The notes: generated by a model from the letters alone, not told the origin. A stretch of DNA of 64,000 nucleotides from BM003 sp963699835 (GCA_963699835.1 CAVOVJ010000006.1:248001-312000); one strand, 5' to 3'. Positions 1 to 9,211 are shown, numbered from the stretch's first letter. Translations and numbers: made by a program.

Positions 1-1057
1 GTCGCAGCCGGGCCATGGTCTTTTCGGTGGTCGCAGCGACTGGCTGGTCGGGGTTTACACGAGCTATCTCGACGAGAACAACGCCATCCTCGATGAGTTC
101 AATGGTGCAGTATTTCGCGAAGTGGACAGCGATTACGATGCCACCAATGCGGCAATTTTCGTCCAGCTCGACACCCTGCTCAGCCAACGTACCAGGCTCT
201 CCGCGGGTGTTCGCGTGGAACGCCGATGGGCCGACTATCAGGACAGCGACGGTGCGGATTTCGACCCAACGGACTCGATGCCGGGCGGGCATGTGACGCT
301 GAGTTTCGTCCCCCGCGACAACACCAGTCTGTATGCTTCGGTGTCGCGGGGATACAAGGCCGGCGGATTCAATATCGGCGCGGTGATACCCGAGGAACGG
401 CGCGAATACGATCCCGAGTATTTGTGGAATTATGAAGTCGGTCTCAAGGGTCTGTGGCCGGACAAGGGAATGTTCGCCAGCCTCGCCCTGTTCTACCAGG
501 ATCGCGATGATGCCCAGGTCAGCACGTCATTCCAGCTCGACCCGAACGACCCGCTGAGCTATGTATTCCTGACCGGCAATGCCGCGGAAGGTCACAGTTA
601 CGGATTGGAAGGTGAGGCGCGATGGCGCATACATCGCAACTGGACCGCGCACGGGTCGCTCGGTTTGCTGCAGACCGAATTCGATGACTACCAGACTCCG
701 ACCCGCAGCCTCGACGGTCGCGACCAGGCTCATGCGCCGCACTACATGTACGACGTCGGCATCACATACCGGGATCAACGTGGTTTGTTCGCCCGGGTCG
801 ATGTCGCGGGAAAAGATGGGTTCTATTACTCGGACAGCCACGATCAGAAGTCGGATGCGTATAGCGTGGTAAACGCCAAGGTCGGTTTCGAGGCATTACG
901 CTGGTCGGCGTTCGCCTGGGGACGCAACGTGTTCGACGAGGACTACGGCCTGCATGGATTCTTTTTTGCCAATGAGCCACCGGACTGGCAGGACAAACTC
1001 TACGAACAACAGGCTGATCCGGCCCAGTTTGGCCTGACGTTCACTTACAGATACTGA
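1..1057 (+). CDS. TonB-dependent outer-membrane receptor, C-terminal part (5' end outside window)
   Basis: The reading frame is open from base 2, so the start and the plug domain lie to the left of the window. What is visible is the outer-membrane beta-barrel of a TonB-dependent receptor: alternating aromatic-rich strands, the family-typical SRGYKAGGFN segment (about bases 350-370) and a C-terminal strand ending in an aromatic residue (TFTYRY), the usual signal for outer-membrane insertion. The next three genes follow with gaps of 9 and 2 bases and a 4-base overlap, so it is the first visible gene of a tight operon. Their content (thiamin-binding-like protein, PnuC permease, kinase) suggests the receptor imports thiamin or a precursor; this is inferred from context, not from the barrel sequence. 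Confidence 0.9.
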   Translation, partial: SQPGHGLFGGRSDWLVGVYTSYLDENNAILDEFNGAVFREVDSDYDATNAAIFVQLDTLLSQRTRLSAGVRVERRWADYQDSDGADFDPTDSMPGGHVTLSFVPRDNTSLYASVSRGYKAGGFNIGAVIPEERREYDPEYLWNYEVGLKGLWPDKGMFASLALFYQDRDDAQVSTSFQLDPNDPLSYVFLTGNAAEGHSYGLEGEARWRIHRNWTAHGSLGLLQTEFDDYQTPTRSLDGRDQAHAPHYMYDVGITYRDQRGLFARVDVAGKDGFYYSDSHDQKSDAYSVVNAKVGFEALRWSAFAWGRNVFDEDYGLHGFFFANEPPDWQDKLYEQQADPAQFGLTFTYRY

Positions 1058-1066
1058 GGAGCCAAG

Positions 1067-1318
1067 ATGCGCGGAACCGTTGAGATAAGCATGTATCCGC
1101 TGGACGAGTCCTACATCGGGCCGATCCGGCAATTCATCGACAGCCTGAACGAACACGATGGCGTGGAGGTCGAGACCAGCGCGACCAGCACCCGGGTTTG
1201 CGGCGACTATGACCGGGTTATGGCCGTAGTCACCACGGAAATGCGCCGGGTTCATGCGGCGGGCGAGGCGACCGTGGTGTTTGTGCTGAAGGTGCTGTGC
1301 GCGCCGTCGTCTGACTGA
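1067..1318 (+). CDS. YkoF-like thiamin/HMP-binding domain protein
   Basis: A small soluble protein of 83 residues with no signal peptide. It resembles single YkoF/MTH1187-type domains: an initial strand (EISMYPLD), a helix starting IGPIRQFID, and the segment TSATSTRVCGDYDRVM that matches the conserved sequence around the ligand pocket of this ferredoxin-like fold. YkoF of Bacillus binds thiamin, and related small proteins often sit with thiamin or hydroxymethylpyrimidine transport genes. It lies 9 bases after the receptor and 2 bases before the PnuC-type permease. A binding or chaperone role for incoming vitamin in the cytoplasm is inferred. A plain uncharacterised YkoF-fold protein is the alternative. 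Confidence 0.7.
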   Translation: MRGTVEISMYPLDESYIGPIRQFIDSLNEHDGVEVETSATSTRVCGDYDRVMAVVTTEMRRVHAAGEATVVFVLKVLCAPSSD

Positions 1319-1320
1319 TA

Positions 1321-1941
1321 ATGGCCGAGTTCGGGAGTGCCCTGGCTGCCTCCTTCGAGGCGATGAACACGGCAGAACTCGCGGCCGTGGTGCTGGCCAT
1401 CCTCTACCTGGTTCTGGTTGTGCGTGAGAACATCTGGTGCTGGGCCGCGGCGTTTGTCAGCACCGCTATTTACCTTGTGCTGTTTTTCGATGTGCGCCTG
1501 TACATGGAATCCGCGTTGCAGGTTTTCTATCTTGCGATGGCGGTGTATGGCTGGTGGCAATGGCGCCGCGGTGGCCGTGATGGTGGGGTGTTGGAGATCA
1601 GCACCTGGCCGCTTTCCACCCATGCCGGGATTGTCATCGCGATTGTCGGGTTGAGCGGCGCAAGCGGGTGGCTGCTCGACACGAGGACCGCCGCGGCATT
1701 CCCGTACCTCGACTCGTTTACGACCTGGTCGGCCGTGGTTACGACTTACATGGTGACCCGCAAGATTCTGGAAAACTGGATTTACTGGTTTGTGATCGAC
1801 AGCATCTCGATCTACCTCTACACGAGTCGCGGCATGTATCTGACTGCGCTGTTATTCGCGTTGTATGTGGTGCTCGTCGTATTCGGTTACCGGCGCTGGC
1901 GCCGCAACTATTGCGCTGACCCGATTGCAGTGGCGGCGTGA
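1321..1941 (+). CDS. pnuT: PnuC-family vitamin permease (probable thiamin transporter PnuT)
   Basis: A 206-residue inner-membrane protein with about seven hydrophobic segments. The PnuC hallmarks are present: the segment ESALQVFYLAMAVYGWWQW around residues 60-80, and a second WIYWFVIDSISIYLY segment around residues 145-165. PnuC proteins move nicotinamide riboside, riboflavin (PnuX) or thiamin (PnuT) by facilitated diffusion, with trapping by a cytoplasmic kinase. The flanking YkoF-like protein and phosphotransferase favour thiamin. The substrate is not proven by sequence: nicotinamide riboside would be the alternative, but the kinase next door is not of the NadR or Nrk type. The stop overlaps the next start by 4 bases. 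Confidence 0.85.
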   Translation: MAEFGSALAASFEAMNTAELAAVVLAILYLVLVVRENIWCWAAAFVSTAIYLVLFFDVRLYMESALQVFYLAMAVYGWWQWRRGGRDGGVLEISTWPLSTHAGIVIAIVGLSGASGWLLDTRTAAAFPYLDSFTTWSAVVTTYMVTRKILENWIYWFVIDSISIYLYTSRGMYLTALLFALYVVLVVFGYRRWRRNYCADPIAVAA

Positions 1942-2828
1942 ACGTGGCCGTACCGGCTTCACTACGCACGGCGCAAAACGTCCTGCGCCGGATTCCAGGG
2001 TTCGACCACGACCCGGACATTCGCATCGACCGCTTGCACGGCGGCAATCATTCGAGCTTCCGGGTCGATACAGGTACCGCGAAATACGTTTTGCGTTTTG
2101 GCGGGGCCGCCGCGGCGCTGGCACCGACCCCGGATCTCGATCACGAACATGCCGTGTTGTCGGTACTGGCGGCGGAGGATCTCGCACCGCGACCGGTGTA
2201 TGTCGATCAGGCGCGCGGTATTCTGCTGACCGCTTTTCTGGACGGGAGAGTGCTGTCGCGGGAAGACCTGCAACGGCCGACGTACCTCGCGCCACTCGCC
2301 GCGTTGCTGGCCCGGGTCCACCGCCATCCCTGGGGCAAAAACCCGGCGGATCCGGTGACGGCAACGCTGAGATACCTCGGGATACTGGAGCGATCGACGC
2401 GATTCACTCGAGCGGCGGCGGCGATAAGCCGCCGGCTGGGTTCCGCCTCTGGTTTCTTCGTGCCCACCGAGTCTCCGGTGCTTTGCCATAACGACCTGTT
2501 GTCGGGCAACATTCATTCGGGAACGAAGCTCAGGCTGCTCGATTGGGAGTACAGCGGGGGCGGGGACCCGTGGTTCGATATCGCAAGCCTGATCTGCTAT
2601 CACGACATGGGGGCCGAAGCCCGCCACGGGCTGGTCGATGCCTATCAGCGTCACAGCGGCAGATTCATCGCGGCGAAACGCCTGGACGGGTTATGCGCAC
2701 TGGTCGACTGTCAGACGCTGGCCTGGGCGCTTGCGCGGCGGGCGGGAGGTATCCGCCTGCAGGACGATGCAACGCTCGCCCGGTCCGCGGCGGCACGGCT
2801 TGGGCTCGCGGCAACGGTATGGGAATAA
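1938..2828 (+). CDS. Choline/thiamin kinase-like phosphotransferase
   Basis: A cytoplasmic kinase of 296 residues in the aminoglycoside-phosphotransferase/choline-kinase fold. The catalytic loop is CHNDLLSGNI (HxDxxxxN; Asp as the base) and the metal-binding segment is LLDWEYSGGGDPWFDIAS, in the D-W-E-Y form typical of choline and thiamin kinases (ThiK/YcfN group). It starts with GTG inside the permease stop (GTGA overlap), so it is translationally coupled to it. In this operon it most probably phosphorylates the imported vitamin and traps it in the cell. Choline kinase is an alternative; no choline genes are adjacent. Confidence 0.75.
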   Translation: MNVAVPASLRTAQNVLRRIPGFDHDPDIRIDRLHGGNHSSFRVDTGTAKYVLRFGGAAAALAPTPDLDHEHAVLSVLAAEDLAPRPVYVDQARGILLTAFLDGRVLSREDLQRPTYLAPLAALLARVHRHPWGKNPADPVTATLRYLGILERSTRFTRAAAAISRRLGSASGFFVPTESPVLCHNDLLSGNIHSGTKLRLLDWEYSGGGDPWFDIASLICYHDMGAEARHGLVDAYQRHSGRFIAAKRLDGLCALVDCQTLAWALARRAGGIRLQDDATLARSAAARLGLAATVWE

Positions 2829-2888
2829 TTTGAGAGTCGCGCAACGGCGCCGGTATGACCGGGACGCGGCGATGCCAGGGAAAAGCAT

Positions 2889-5090
2889 ATGAATGACTGG
2901 AAACGCCTTTTGCCCTCCTGCCTGATGGCAACGGTTTTTGTTGCGCTCGCCGCTTGTGGCCGCAGCGATCCACCACCCGCCGCTCCGCCGGCCAGTGACA
3001 ATACGCGTCAGGCGCCGGCTGCCGACGCCGCGAAAAAGCCGCCGAGCCGCGTCCCGGCCGCGCTGAACATCACCGCTGCGCGGATCGTCGCAGCGGACGA
3101 GGAGCCGGGTAACTGGCTCAGCCACGGCCGTGGCTACGACGAGCAGCGCTTCAGCCCTCTCGGACTTATCAATGCCGGGAATGTCAGCGAAATGGGTCTT
3201 GCCTGGTTCTACGATCTCGAAACGGATCGCGGGGTCGAGGCCACGCCGCTGGTGGTGGACGGCACGATTTATACGACCGGCACCTGGAGCATCGTTTACG
3301 CGCTGGATGCGGTCAGCGGCAAGTTGCTGTGGAAGTACGATCCTGAAGTGCCGCGAGAATGGGCGGTGCACCTGTGCTGCGACGCAGTCAACCGCGGCGC
3401 GGCGCTGTGGCATGACAAAGTCTATGTCGGCACGCTCGATGGCCGCCTTATCGCGCTGGATGCGGCCAGCGGCGAGCCGGTCTGGTCGGTGCAGACGACC
3501 GATCGTTCGCGGCCCTATTCGATTACCGGAGCGCCGCGGGTGGTCAAGGGCAAGGTGCTGATCGGTAACGGCGGCAGTGAGCTGGGTGTGCGCGGTTACG
3601 TGTCGGCCTACGATGCGGAAAACGGTGAACTGGCGTGGCGTTTCTACACGGTTCCGGGCGATCCGTCGGAACCGTTCGAATCGCCCGCGCTGGAGATGGC
3701 GGTCGAGACATGGAAGGGCGGCGAATGGTGGAAAATCGGGGGCGGCGGCACGGTGTGGGATTCAATGGCCTACGATCCGGATCTCGATCTGCTGTACATC
3801 GGCGTGGGCAACGGTTCGCCGTGGAACCGCCATATCCGCAGTCCCGGCGGCGGAGACAACCTGTTCCTGTCGTCGATCGTTGCGTTGCGGCCAGACACTG
3901 GCGAGTACGTCTGGCATTACCAGACCACGCCGGGCGAGACGTGGGATTACACCGCAACCCAGCACATGATCCTGGCCGACATCGAGATTGACGGCCAGCC
4001 GCGGGAAGTGCTGATGCAGGCACCGAAGAACGGGTTTTTCTATGTTCTCGATCGCGCTACCGGCGAGTTGATCTCGGCCGAGAAAATCGTCGAGATCACC
4101 TGGGCCACCCATGTCGATCCGGAAACCGGGCGCCCGGTTGAGACTGCGGGCGCGCGTTATGGCGAGCAACCGGTATTCACGTTGCCGTCACCGCTTGGCG
4201 CGCACAACTGGCATCCGATGTCGTACAGCCCACTGACCGGTCTCGTCTATATCCCGGTCCAGGAGATGCCGTGGGTCTATGGCCAGGAGGAAGAGTTCGA
4301 GTATCAGCCGGGATTCTGGAATACGGGTACGGAACTCGTTCTCGCCGCGCTGCCGGAAGATGGCGACAATCGCAAAGCGGTGCTGGCCATGACCCGCGGC
4401 CACATCGCCGCATGGGACCCGGTGGCGCAGAGAGAGGTGTGGCGGGTGCAGCATCCGGGTATCTGGAACGGCGGTTTGCTCAGTACCGCGGGCAACCTGT
4501 TGCTGCAGGGTAACGCTCACGGTGAGTTTGCCGTTTATCGTGCCGACACTGGCGACAAGCTGTGGTCAATGCCGGTGCAGACCGGCGTCGTCGCGGCGCC
4601 GGTCACCTATCTTGCCGATGGCGAGCAGTACGTCACCGTAATGGTCGGCTGGGGCGGCGTTGCGGCGTTGGCCGGCGGTGAAATTACTGCCCGTTCGGGC
4701 GTGCGCAACGTCAGCCGGGTGCTGACGTTCCGCCGCGGTGGCGAGGCCGAGTTGCCGGCGTTACCGCCGATCGAACGGCTGCTGCCCGAGTTGCCCGAGA
4801 TGACTGCCGATGCGGCGACGCTCGAGCGTGGCAAGAGACTCTATTCGCAGCGCTGTGGCGTCTGTCACGGCGATGGCGCAGTCAGCGGCGGGGTGCTGCC
4901 GGACCTGCGCTACCTCGACGAGGAAGGCCACCAGGCGTGGCAGGCGATCGTGCTCGGCGGATTGCACCGCGAACGCGGCATGGTGTCGTTTGCCCAGGTC
5001 CTGTCCGCGCAAGATTCGGAGGCGGTGCACGCGTACGTGCTTTCGCGCGCGCATGCGCTCAAGGACGCGCAGCCGGAAGGCGGCCCCTGA
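2889..5090 (+). CDS. PQQ-dependent alcohol dehydrogenase with C-terminal cytochrome c domain, lipoprotein
   Basis: A 733-residue quinohemoprotein. The N-terminus is a lipoprotein signal (lipobox LAAC, Cys23) followed by a Pro/Ala linker. The 8-bladed PQQ propeller follows: adjacent cysteines Cys163-Cys164 (HLCCDAVNRG) form the disulfide ring that packs on PQQ, and GETWDYTATQ carries the catalytic Asp353. The residue two places on is Thr, not Asp, so the extra ligand of lanthanide-dependent enzymes is missing and a calcium enzyme is expected. The C-terminal heme c site is CGVCHG (Cys656, Cys659, His660). Known relatives oxidise alcohols in the periplasm and pass electrons to the respiratory chain. 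No PQQ synthesis genes are nearby. The ATG at 2889 has an AGGGA motif just upstream. Confidence 0.9.
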   Translation: MNDWKRLLPSCLMATVFVALAACGRSDPPPAAPPASDNTRQAPAADAAKKPPSRVPAALNITAARIVAADEEPGNWLSHGRGYDEQRFSPLGLINAGNVSEMGLAWFYDLETDRGVEATPLVVDGTIYTTGTWSIVYALDAVSGKLLWKYDPEVPREWAVHLCCDAVNRGAALWHDKVYVGTLDGRLIALDAASGEPVWSVQTTDRSRPYSITGAPRVVKGKVLIGNGGSELGVRGYVSAYDAENGELAWRFYTVPGDPSEPFESPALEMAVETWKGGEWWKIGGGGTVWDSMAYDPDLDLLYIGVGNGSPWNRHIRSPGGGDNLFLSSIVALRPDTGEYVWHYQTTPGETWDYTATQHMILADIEIDGQPREVLMQAPKNGFFYVLDRATGELISAEKIVEITWATHVDPETGRPVETAGARYGEQPVFTLPSPLGAHNWHPMSYSPLTGLVYIPVQEMPWVYGQEEEFEYQPGFWNTGTELVLAALPEDGDNRKAVLAMTRGHIAAWDPVAQREVWRVQHPGIWNGGLLSTAGNLLLQGNAHGEFAVYRADTGDKLWSMPVQTGVVAAPVTYLADGEQYVTVMVGWGGVAALAGGEITARSGVRNVSRVLTFRRGGEAELPALPPIERLLPELPEMTADAATLERGKRLYSQRCGVCHGDGAVSGGVLPDLRYLDEEGHQAWQAIVLGGLHRERGMVSFAQVLSAQDSEAVHAYVLSRAHALKDAQPEGGP

Positions 5091-5215
5091 GTCTGTGTTT
5101 GCCGCGGGGATTGGTGGATAATCGGCGCAGCTCAAGGCTGCCGCGGCCTGACTTACGGCAACAACCACACCGGGCATGGCCGGCGCACGGTGCAAATTCA
5201 GGGGGGTAAACGGAC

Positions 5216-6334
5216 ATGCTTATCGGTGTCCCGAAAGAAATAAAAAAAGACGAGCATCGCGTGGGCCTTGCACCGGCGAGCGTTCATGAGCTGGTGGTGC
5301 ATGGCCACGAAGTCATCGTGGAGACCGATGCCGGCACCAGCATCGGATTTGGCGACGACGTGTATCGCGCTGTCGGTGCCGAAATCGGCGCGAGCGCGGA
5401 AGAGGTATTTGCGCGCTCCGACATGATCGTCAAGGTCAAGGAGCCGCAGCCTGCCGAATATCCGCTGCTGCGCGAGGGCCAGATACTGTTTACCTATCTG
5501 CATCTTGCACCCGACCCGCAACAGACCGCCGCGCTGGTCGGCTCTGGCTGCGTTGCCATTGCCTATGAGACTGTCACCGGGCCCGATGGCACGTTGCCAC
5601 TTTTGGCCCCGATGAGTGAAGTCGCCGGCCGTATGTCTATCCAGGCCGGTGCACAGGCGCTCGAGAAGATCCACGGCGGCGCCGGCGTTCTCCTCGGAGG
5701 CGTACCCGGCGTGGCGCCTGCCAGGGTCGTCGTAATTGGTGGTGGCGTGGTCGGTACCAATGCGATCCGCATGGCAATGGGAATGGAGGCGCAGGTCACG
5801 GTACTCGACCGCTCGCTGAAGCGGCTGACTACGCTGGATTTCCAGTATGGCGGGCGGCTGAATACGATCTACTCGACCCGCCACGCCCTCGAAGAATACG
5901 TGCTCGATGCCGACCTCGTGGTGGGCGCCGTACTGGTGCCCGGCGCTGCGGCGCCGAAGCTGGTGACCCGGGAGATGATTGGGCGGATGCGGCCGGGCTC
6001 GGTGCTGGTCGACGTGGCCATCGATCAGGGCGGCTGTTTCGAAACGAGCAAAGCAACCACCCATTCCGAACCGACCTATATCGTCGATGACGTCGTGCAT
6101 TACTGCGTCGCGAATATGCCCGGTGCGGTGGCTAAGACGTCGACGGTGGCGCTCAACAACGCCACGTTGCCGTTTGCGCTGGCGCTCGCCGACAAGGGGT
6201 ACAAAAAGGCGCTGCGCGACGATCCGGACCTGATGGCCGGGCTCAATGTTCACTGCGGTAAGGTTACCTACGAGGCAGTCGCGCAGGATCTCGGTTACGA
6301 CTTCGTCACGCCGGAGGATGCGCTGGCGAGCTGA
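5216..6334 (+). CDS. ald: Alanine dehydrogenase
   Basis: A 372-residue cytoplasmic enzyme for the reversible NAD-dependent conversion of L-alanine to pyruvate and ammonia. The N-terminal segment MLIGVPKEIKKDEHRVGL is a near-perfect family match, as are VKVKEPQ (substrate-binding Lys), YLHLAPD (catalytic His) and the Rossmann loop VVIGGGVVGTNA around residue 170. Length is normal for the family. An AGGGGGG ribosome-binding site lies about 8 bases before the ATG. It stands alone, convergent with threonine deaminase 33 bases downstream. The preceding 125 bases hold no visible gene. Confidence 0.97.
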   Translation: MLIGVPKEIKKDEHRVGLAPASVHELVVHGHEVIVETDAGTSIGFGDDVYRAVGAEIGASAEEVFARSDMIVKVKEPQPAEYPLLREGQILFTYLHLAPDPQQTAALVGSGCVAIAYETVTGPDGTLPLLAPMSEVAGRMSIQAGAQALEKIHGGAGVLLGGVPGVAPARVVVIGGGVVGTNAIRMAMGMEAQVTVLDRSLKRLTTLDFQYGGRLNTIYSTRHALEEYVLDADLVVGAVLVPGAAAPKLVTREMIGRMRPGSVLVDVAIDQGGCFETSKATTHSEPTYIVDDVVHYCVANMPGAVAKTSTVALNNATLPFALALADKGYKKALRDDPDLMAGLNVHCGKVTYEAVAQDLGYDFVTPEDALAS

Positions 6335-6367
6335 GCGGGGGGGCGGGTCGCGGTAGCGGCACAGGCT

Positions 6368-7894
6368 TCACACCTGGCGCGGTCCGAGAAACATGCGATA
6401 GGCGCGGTTGCCGCTTTCGTCCCAGTACGCATAACCGAGTTCCGCGAGGTGTTCGAGGAACTCGGTGTGGTCCTGCGGCGCAACCTGCACGCCAGCGAGC
6501 ACCCGGCCGAAATCCGAGCCGTGATTACGGTAGTGAAAAAGGCTGATATTCCAGCGGCTGCCAATTGCGGTCAGGAAATCCATCAACGCGCCTGGCCGTT
6601 CCGGAAACTGGAACCGAAACAGCCGCTCGTGCTCTATCGGTGGGGCGTAGCCGCCGACCATGTGGCGGATGTGTACCTTGGCCATCTCGTCATCGGATAA
6701 ATCGAATGCCGGATAGCCGTGGTCCTCCAGCAGGCGGACGAGCTCGTCGCGTTCCTTGCGGCCGCGCTCGAGACGCAGGCCGACGAAGATATGCGCTTGT
6801 GCCGGGTCGGCGTAACGGTAGTTGAATTCGGTGACGACGCGGCGCCCGAGCATGTCGCAAAAACGCATGAAGCTGCCGGGCAGCTCGGGGATTTCAACGC
6901 CCAGTAAAGCCTCGGTCTGTTCGCCGATATTGGCTCTTTCGGCGACATGGACGAGGCGATCGAAATTCATGTTCGCGCCGCTGTTGATCGCGATCAGCGT
7001 CGATTGCTCGACCGGATTGTCCTCGATCCAGCGCTTCATGCCGGCGACCGCCATGGCTCCGGCGGGTTCGGCAATCGAGCGGGTGTCGGTGAACACATCC
7101 TTGATCGCCGCACACATCTCGTCGGTGTTCACCAGGACGATCTCATCGAGATGGCGCTGGCACAGCCTGAATGTTTCGTCCCCGACCCGGCGTACCGACA
7201 CGCCGTCAGCAAAAATCCCGACCTGCGCCAGGGTCACGGGCCTCCCGGCCGCCAACGCGGCGTGCATCGACGGCGATTCCTCTGCTTCGACGCCGACCAG
7301 CCGGGTGGACGGTGACAGGTACTTGACGTAGGTGGACAGACCGGCTGCCAGCCCGCCGCCACCGATCGGCACGAAGATTGCGTGAACCGGGCCCTGCGCC
7401 TGGCGCAGAATTTCCATGCCGATCGTGCCCTGGCCGGCGATGACGTCGGGATCGTCGAACGGGTGGATAAATGCGAGCCCGCTGGTGGCGCCGAGTTCGG
7501 TCGCATGGGCAAACGCGTCGTCGTAGCCCTCACCGTGGATAACGACCTCGGCTCCGAGCGCGCGTACTGCATCGACCTTGATGCTGGGGGTGGTGCGTGG
7601 CATGACGATGACTGCCCTGATGCCGAGGCGGTTGCCGGCCAGCGCGACCCCCTGTGCGTGGTTGCCGGCGGATGCGCAGACGACACCGGCCGCGCGTTCC
7701 GCCGGATCCATGCGCGAGATCTTGTTGTAAGCACCGCGCAGCTTGAATGAAAAGATCGGCTGCAGATCTTCGCGTTTCAGAAAGACTGCGTTGCCCAGCC
7801 TGCGCGACAGTCCGGACGCCAGCTCGAGCGGCGACTCGCGTGCCACGTCGTAGACCCGGGCAGTCAGAATTCGTTCGATGTAGTGGTCTTGCAT
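6368..7894 (-). CDS. ilvA: Threonine ammonia-lyase (biosynthetic threonine deaminase)
   Basis: PLP enzyme that deaminates threonine to 2-oxobutyrate, the first step of isoleucine synthesis. The PLP lysine lies in SFKLRGAYNK (Lys51), the phosphate-binding loop is typical of fold type II (SAGNHAQGVA), and the C-terminal third holds two ACT-like regulatory domains (each around an F-P-E-x-P/L-G-S/A-motif: EIPELPGSFMRF and FRFQFPERPGALMDF), as in the allosteric, isoleucine-inhibited form. I chose the ATG at 7894 because family members begin just before DHYIERIL. An in-frame ATG at 7918 would add 8 residues; neither has a clear ribosome-binding site. Confidence 0.95.
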   Translation of the reverse strand: MQDHYIERILTARVYDVARESPLELASGLSRRLGNAVFLKREDLQPIFSFKLRGAYNKISRMDPAERAAGVVCASAGNHAQGVALAGNRLGIRAVIVMPRTTPSIKVDAVRALGAEVVIHGEGYDDAFAHATELGATSGLAFIHPFDDPDVIAGQGTIGMEILRQAQGPVHAIFVPIGGGGLAAGLSTYVKYLSPSTRLVGVEAEESPSMHAALAAGRPVTLAQVGIFADGVSVRRVGDETFRLCQRHLDEIVLVNTDEMCAAIKDVFTDTRSIAEPAGAMAVAGMKRWIEDNPVEQSTLIAINSGANMNFDRLVHVAERANIGEQTEALLGVEIPELPGSFMRFCDMLGRRVVTEFNYRYADPAQAHIFVGLRLERGRKERDELVRLLEDHGYPAFDLSDDEMAKVHIRHMVGGYAPPIEHERLFRFQFPERPGALMDFLTAIGSRWNISLFHYRNHGSDFGRVLAGVQVAPQDHTEFLEHLAELGYAYWDESGNRAYRMFLGPRQV

Positions 7895-8046
7895 TTTCGA
7901 GGCGTACTCACATTGCACTGCAGCACGAGGCTATCGCAGCTTAACCGCTTTGTGCGGTGCACGCGAGGCCGGGCCCGACCCGTCGGCCGGGCACTGTAGT
8001 ACCATCGGCAAGCGCCGCGGCTTACGCGCCGGGGAGGGTTGAGAGC

Positions 8047-8262
8047 ATGGTGATCAGGAAAATTCTGTTCGTTGCGATATCTTCGTGTTTCGCTGTCGGT
8101 TGCGGTCCGTCCGCCGAAGACAAGGCTGACGTCGCGGTCGAGGCAGGCACCGCGGAGAACGCGCAATCGCTGGAAGCGCTCGATCGCGCCGCGGCGGTTC
8201 AGCAAACGTTGGACGAGGCGGAGAAAAAACGCCGCGAGGCGATCGACGAGCAGGGCGACTAG
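8047..8262 (+). CDS. Small putative lipoprotein
   Basis: A 71-residue protein with an N-terminal hydrophobic signal and lipobox AVGC, followed by a short charged, Ala/Glu-rich helix ending in EKKRREAIDEQGD. The start is supported by GGGGAGGG about 8 bases upstream. No known domain is recognisable. The mature part looks like a small alpha-helical membrane-anchored peptide. The opposite-strand metal transporter gene most likely ends just past this gene at about 8281; a longer antisense extension of that reading frame over this gene is explained by a frameshift. Confidence 0.6.
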   Translation: MVIRKILFVAISSCFAVGCGPSAEDKADVAVEAGTAENAQSLEALDRAAAVQQTLDEAEKKRREAIDEQGD

Positions 8263-8280
8263 GCCAAGCAGGCCCGGTTG

Positions 8281-9211
8281 TCAGGCGGTCTGCGGCCGCT
8301 GTATGCGCGGTGATCGCCTCGGCCTCGATAAAGACGCGTTTTATGCGCGGATTCAGCGCTTTGATCTCCCGGTCCAGCCGCGCAAGGGAGCGTTCGACTG
8401 CTTGCGACATCATGCCGTCGCGAAAGTCAGCGCTCAGCGTCACCACGATGTACGCGGGTCCCATGTGCAGCGTCGCGATCTCGTTGACATGCAGGATGTC
8501 GCGGCCACCTTCCAGCGCGGCGCGGATTTTTGCGACGACGTGACGATTGGCGCCCTCGCCGATCAGCAGGCCCTTGGTTTCCACGGCGAGCCAGATCGCG
8601 GTCAGGCCCAGAATCACACCAATGATGATCGACGCGACGCCGTCAAAAACCACATTACCGGTTGATTCGGTCAGGAACACACCGAGCAATGCGACCAGCA
8701 GACCGGCCATCGCGGCGCCGTCTTCGAACAGCACGACGAACATGCTCGGGTCCTTGCCGAACCGGATAGCATCAAGAAACTCGAATTCGCCGCGCGCTTT
8801 GTTGAATTCGCGGATCGCGATAGTCAGGGCTGCGCCCTCGAACAACAGCGCCAGCCCGAGCACGATGTAGTTGATCATGAAGTCCTGCACCGGCTTCGGA
8901 TGGAGCAGGCTGTGAATGCCATGCTGGATCGAGATGCCCGCGCCAAGCGCAAAGATCAGGAGCGCGACGAGGAAACTGCAGCAGTAAATTTCCTTGCCCT
9001 AGCCGAACGGGTGAAACTCATCGGCTGGCCGCTCGGCTCTTTTGAGCCCCGCTAACAGCAGGCTCTGGTTGCCGGCATCGACCAGGCTGTCAACCCCTTC
9101 CTTTGCCATCGCCGCACTCCCGGTCATCGCCGCGGCGACGAACTTGGTAACGGCAATCAACGAATTTCCGGCAAGCGCCGCAAATATGACTTTTTTCGTT
9201 GAACCGGCCAT
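8281..9211 (-). pseudogene. Cation diffusion facilitator (CDF) transporter, interrupted by in-frame TAG
   Basis: The two pieces (9211-9002 and 8998 downward) are in the same frame and together match the CDF group of heavy-metal antiporters. The second-helix metal site is of DxxxD form (EGVDSLVDAGNQ). The reading frame is cut at 8999-9001 by TAG exactly where the family has the Tyr of HPFG-Y-GKE. Nearby residues also depart from the family pattern (YCCSF where YFWSF is usual, ISIQHG where ISIYEG is usual), so the damage is clustered at 8930-9003. The C-terminus FIEAE is followed by an unrelated extension that would run across the lipoprotein gene; a one-base shift near 8290 would instead stop it at TGA 8281-8283. 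Either a nonsense-mutated gene or local sequence errors. Confidence 0.75.

Noticed and set aside
8054..8280. C-terminal extension of the CDF transporter across the lipoprotein gene
   Set aside because: The extension is low-complexity Pro/Arg-rich and antisense to a well-supported lipoprotein gene with a good ribosome-binding site.
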